Shown piece after piece: positions 60,076-64,000 of a stretch of 64,000 nt of DNA. This stretch comes from Rostratula benghalensis (lineage: Eukaryota; Chordata; Aves; Charadriiformes; Rostratulidae). The notes beneath the pieces are model-generated. The model worked only from the letters and a program-made list of their open reading frames with translations. It had not been told where the DNA came from and ran no database searches. The stretch covers positions 2,921,422-2,985,421 of the forward strand of contig VXAI01000095.1 in assembly GCA_013399305.1 (NCBI GenBank), read 5' to 3'. The stretch's first letter is position 1. The number at the start of each line of letters is the position of its first letter. Both the position numbers and the translations under genes were made by a program.

Positions 60076-63000
60076 AGGTCTCCTCCGGACTTCAACACAT
60101 ACCAACTACAAAATGCAAAGTCAAGTCATTTAACATTTATTTCAGCAGAAATGGCTCACCTCCTAATAGAGGAGCTTTAGCTGGGGGGGAGAAAAAAAGC
60201 ATTGCAGTGGTGCCAGATATCACAGCCACAAACCAAAGATTCCTAACTCTATGCTGTGTCCTGTCTAATCCTATACAGTCCTGAGCTCACACTAATAATA
60301 TAGTGATACTCAAGAACTGAGACTCTTTGCCTCTCTGTGGATTGAATCCAAATAAGACAAGCACAACCCAGAAGTCAGTGAAGTGAGTATCTGCTAATCT
60401 AGGAGCTGTTTTGGCAAAGTTTGTACCAAGGAAAAGCATCACTGTGAGGGTAAGCATATGCCATGGTCCCTTCTTGCCCTATACTTGGGCACTGAACCCC
60501 TAGCCCATATGGAAAGATGACGAGAATGTGAAATGCATAGTTTGAAGAGGTATCCCATTCCACCAGTCTGCAAGCAGCTAACTGATGTGCACACCAAGGG
60601 AAGAGATTTATTTTACAGTCAGGGGCTTCAGGAGTACACACAGAAAAGTGAAAATCCATAGGATATATAGTGATACAGGTCACTATCACTGCAAGTTTAG
60701 CAAACTTTTAAAATGTTAACTTTAAAGTTTAAAAAAAGTTTATGGAGACTTTCAAGGAAGAACTATTTTGGGTAGGTGAGGAATACAGCCCTTTCGGTTT
60801 ACTTCCCCCATACCAGTATTTAGATTGAACAGGGAATTTAGAGTATACAGTAAGTTCAGCAGCACTGTGTGATATACCCAGTCTCATAAAGATAATCTAC
60901 AAGTTTTATCATAGTTCAAGGAAATACCTACTGTCCCAAACAGTCAGAATACATCCTTATCAGTGACAAAACTGGTCCGCAAATGGAAAAATTACAAAAC
61001 CCCCACCAAGCTACCATAACACAATAGCATTTTTTTCCTCTAATTCAACAGGAGAGTGTCATAAATTCATTTGCACTTAAAGAGCATCTCGTCACTTATG
61101 ATTTGATAATGAAAGAGGAAACTGAGAAGTTTTTCGTCTTTGCAGAATCAATTCATTTAAACATCTTCTCTTAATAAGTCCAAACTTTGATAAGTCACTT
61201 CAAGCATTGTCTTCAGGAGACAGATGGACAGTTTTACAGCAGGAAAAGAATTGTCTAGAACAAGTGATTGCCTTCACAAGTGTGATGCTTTCACCCCTTG
61301 AGACTCATTAGTCAAAGGCAGAAAAGAAGGTCTTGCCATCAAATGATTTTGACAGTTTCATGCATTATTATCTTCTGGGGCATGAATTTATATTACGGAC
61401 CAAACAAATACCTAAAGTGTGCAATTCAAATTAGAGCACGTATCTGTCCATACAGCCATATGCATTTACCATTTTTCACTGACACTGGCAATAGAACATG
61501 AACAGAAAAGCCTTTTCCACTTTGACAAGAAAAACAGGTTACATATGGAAGCTCATTTTAACTTCCCTGTTCAGTTCATGCTAGCCTTGCTGGTGGAGAA
61601 CATTCAGTCTGCCTGACCTCTTCTCATCCTATCACTAACTGTGTTACCCAAGTCCTTCACCTTCTCTTGACAGGGATTTACATACATTCAGCTGGTAAGT
61701 TTTTCTAGTTTATAATGATTATCACAGGAACATAAGTGACACAATGGTGTGCAAGAGGAAGAGCATGAAGTGCAAACACAAAAGGGACTGAATTAGTCCA
61801 TTTGCCTTGGCACACAAACCACTTGCATCTGTAACTCAGATTAATGATGAGGGAAAAGTATAAAAATGCAGAGCTGACATCCTTCTGTTTGAACGGAAGA
61901 TTTCCACACAACAATGAAAACAAATCAACTTTCTGCAGGGGAAAGAAGTAAAGCTACTCACAGAGAGTCAGGAGTAGAAACTCAGAACTTTTGACTCATT
62001 CTTGACTTATACAGCAAAATAGCATGGTCACAGGTGCTGGGTTACAGCTGCAAGAAGTGGGAGAGAGAGATGAGGGAGGAGAAATGAGGAAGGGTTGCAC
62101 AGATTTCAAAGCAGACTTCAGTTACAATGGATGAGAGTCACTACTTTCCTCCACATAAGCATATCTTCAAGAGGGTTTTTCAAAAGAGAATGAATTTTCT
62201 GAACCAAACCTATTACAACAGTGTGGTTCCATTCAGTTACATTAGTGTTAATCAGCACTAACTCCACTAAGTGGTAGTTTTAAACCAGTCTATAACTGGC
62301 ACAAGCAAAGTAGACCCTATGTGTAAATACAGTGAAGCACTGAACATGTGTGTAGATAATTAAGCTATAATTATATTTCTTATTACACTGGCGGAAAAAT
62401 TTATTACTGTGGCTAAAGGTTACTCAGACTTTTCTTTCCTGTTTTGACATATTAAAAAGAAATTTAACATTCACATTCAAAATACAAATATCGCTACCCA
62501 AAAAGCATCATGTCTTTCTTAACCAGAGAACACAGACATACAGCCAACTGGCAAATAGGCTCCAGAGAACTCTTTGGTGATAGGAGAATATTCATATGAA
62601 GTTAGTCATTGTACTGTAAATTTTTGCTTTATCTGTTAATCATTTTCACACACGTTATTGTTTCACACTACTTACTTTGAACAGATGATGGGTTTAGTTT
62701 TACAAACGCTCAAGGAAAAACCTCAAAATTTAGAGAGGGCTAGTCTCACTACTTTAACTAGCTTCTTCGTCTGGTACAGTTTGGGATGATGCTCACATAG
62801 ATGGTTATCACAGGGACCAAGCAAAGGTTGCTGTGCTCAATTGTGCAAAGCCCCCCTATCTACACAGTCTTGAGGAAAACACAACAGATGTTACCCCCTT
62901 CCATCACATGATGGTTTGGGAATACTGCAGCTCTGTTGTAGTTTTCAGTGCCCCACAGAGATGTTCCACATTTCTGGGTAACCTGCTGACAGAGAAACCC

Positions 63001-64000
63001 ACTTCCAGACCCTAGATCTGGTACCTTCCCTTCCCTCTATGCACTAGGTCACATTTTCAAGGTCAGTCTTAACATGTCTCTTCTCTCCTGTTCATTTGTC
63101 TTCAACATGCATCTTATTCATTAGCAATCTATTTGCCACTGTCTTCACTAAAGCCACAGCTTCAGTACAGGGGATCTATTCATCTGAGGTTGCAGGGTCC
63201 ACTTTTATATTTCTAAAAGCAGCATGAGGAGGAATGGTAGTGACAGACCACTGGCTCAAGCTCCAGGCTGTGTCTCTCCGTTCAAATCTCCCATTGCTTC
63301 CAGCCTTCCCTATTGGTTACACTGAAGCCTCCAGCCCTCTGAAGTCTCAGAGCTGGCAGAAACGCGAATGGCTCTGGGCTTTCCTGTTAGCAGCAAACAC
63401 CACCACTCTCCAGGGCAAAACTAATGGGGGAGCTCAGAGCAAGCGTGAATTTCAAGATGAACAGCAGCTGGGCTTTGCTGACAACTTGCCACCTGATCTT
63501 CCAACACGGGAGAAGCTGTAGGGCATGAGAAAGAGGAAGCTGAGGGCATGTTTGGAGGGGAGATTGATGTGATCTGATTTGAACCTGAAAAATGGCCAGT
63601 TTGATTCAGACAAGGAGGGTGAAGGGAGGTTTTAATGTAAACTAGCCCAAAAATGGCCTGTTTAGATAACATATACTACAAGTTAGGAAGTAATTCAGCC
63701 TGGCTAATAGCTTTAGGGATGCATTTGAAGATCCAGGACACATCACACAAGACAGCTTTCTTGTCAGAAGGAGATACAGAGATTCTGTGCAGCAAGTCAT
63801 AGTCCATTCCTTCCTTTTGCACAGTTGTACATTAGATCTGATTCTCAATCTTATGATAAAAAGCAGGAGCAAAACGCTGAGGATGAGTATAAAAAGTACT
63901 CCCAAATTTGTTCAAAAAACCCTCAATAAACAAAAAACCCAAACAACACTCCATAAACCTGTCCTTCCTTAACCAGAGGACACGTATGATGCAGGAGTAC

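Larger units (their letters stand above)
57181..64000. other. Noncoding stretch, one exon-like segment
   Basis: No gene is recognised. It contains one ambiguous base at 57584 in a T run, an exon-like segment at 58640-58682, a T tract at about 59741-59754 and a possible conserved block at 59940-60075. The remainder to the window end is unique AT-rich sequence with short frames lacking a recognised family. Confidence 0.6.

Overview
The window looks like noncoding nuclear DNA from a vertebrate, most likely a bird. It is AT-rich, has frequent in-frame stops on both strands, few CpGs, and many poly-A and poly-T tracts. It contains no rRNA, tRNA or CRISPR, and no protein-coding exon I can recognise. 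The avian assignment rests on a CR1 LINE 3' fragment at about 26275-26512, two older CR1/L3-type fragments (about 6655-6835 and 27830-27986), and a low overall density of interspersed repeats. A crocodilian or turtle cannot be strictly excluded. The assembly is a draft: there is a 385-base run of N at 25478-25862 and a single N at 57584.

Layout: 1-6.4 kb is unique sequence with a 23-base A tract, one palindromic ancient repeat (2877-2954) and two somewhat GC-richer patches (about 2085-2375 and 5990-6350). 6.4-6.9 kb holds a 68-base T-rich tract, an old CR1/L3 remnant and a C11/A10 run. 7-25.4 kb is mostly unique, with scattered degenerate repeats (8256-8342, about 11090-11250, about 14188-14315, about 15165-15250, 21150-21226). 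After the gap come the CR1 fragments. From 27 to 64 kb the sequence is mostly unique, with further palindromic repeat remnants (34059-34151, 35141-35164, 41173-41191, 48897-48964) and a GA microsatellite (56826-56851).

The window is best read as a large intron or an intergenic gene-poor region. The most attractive content is putative regulatory DNA: several compact blocks rich in homeodomain-like TAATTA cores, small palindromes and other factor-like motifs, and one block (about 56890-57180) with locally raised CpG content, TCF-like and octamer-like motifs. A few exon-like segments with good splice signals (17725-17959, 53881-53939, 55611-55711, 58640-58682) could belong to an unannotated noncoding transcript, but pseudo-exons are common in such DNA. 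The longest reading frame (34197-34886, minus) has no recognisable family. I found no clear new biological system. The repeated palindromic element family and the CpG-raised block are the observations most worth testing.
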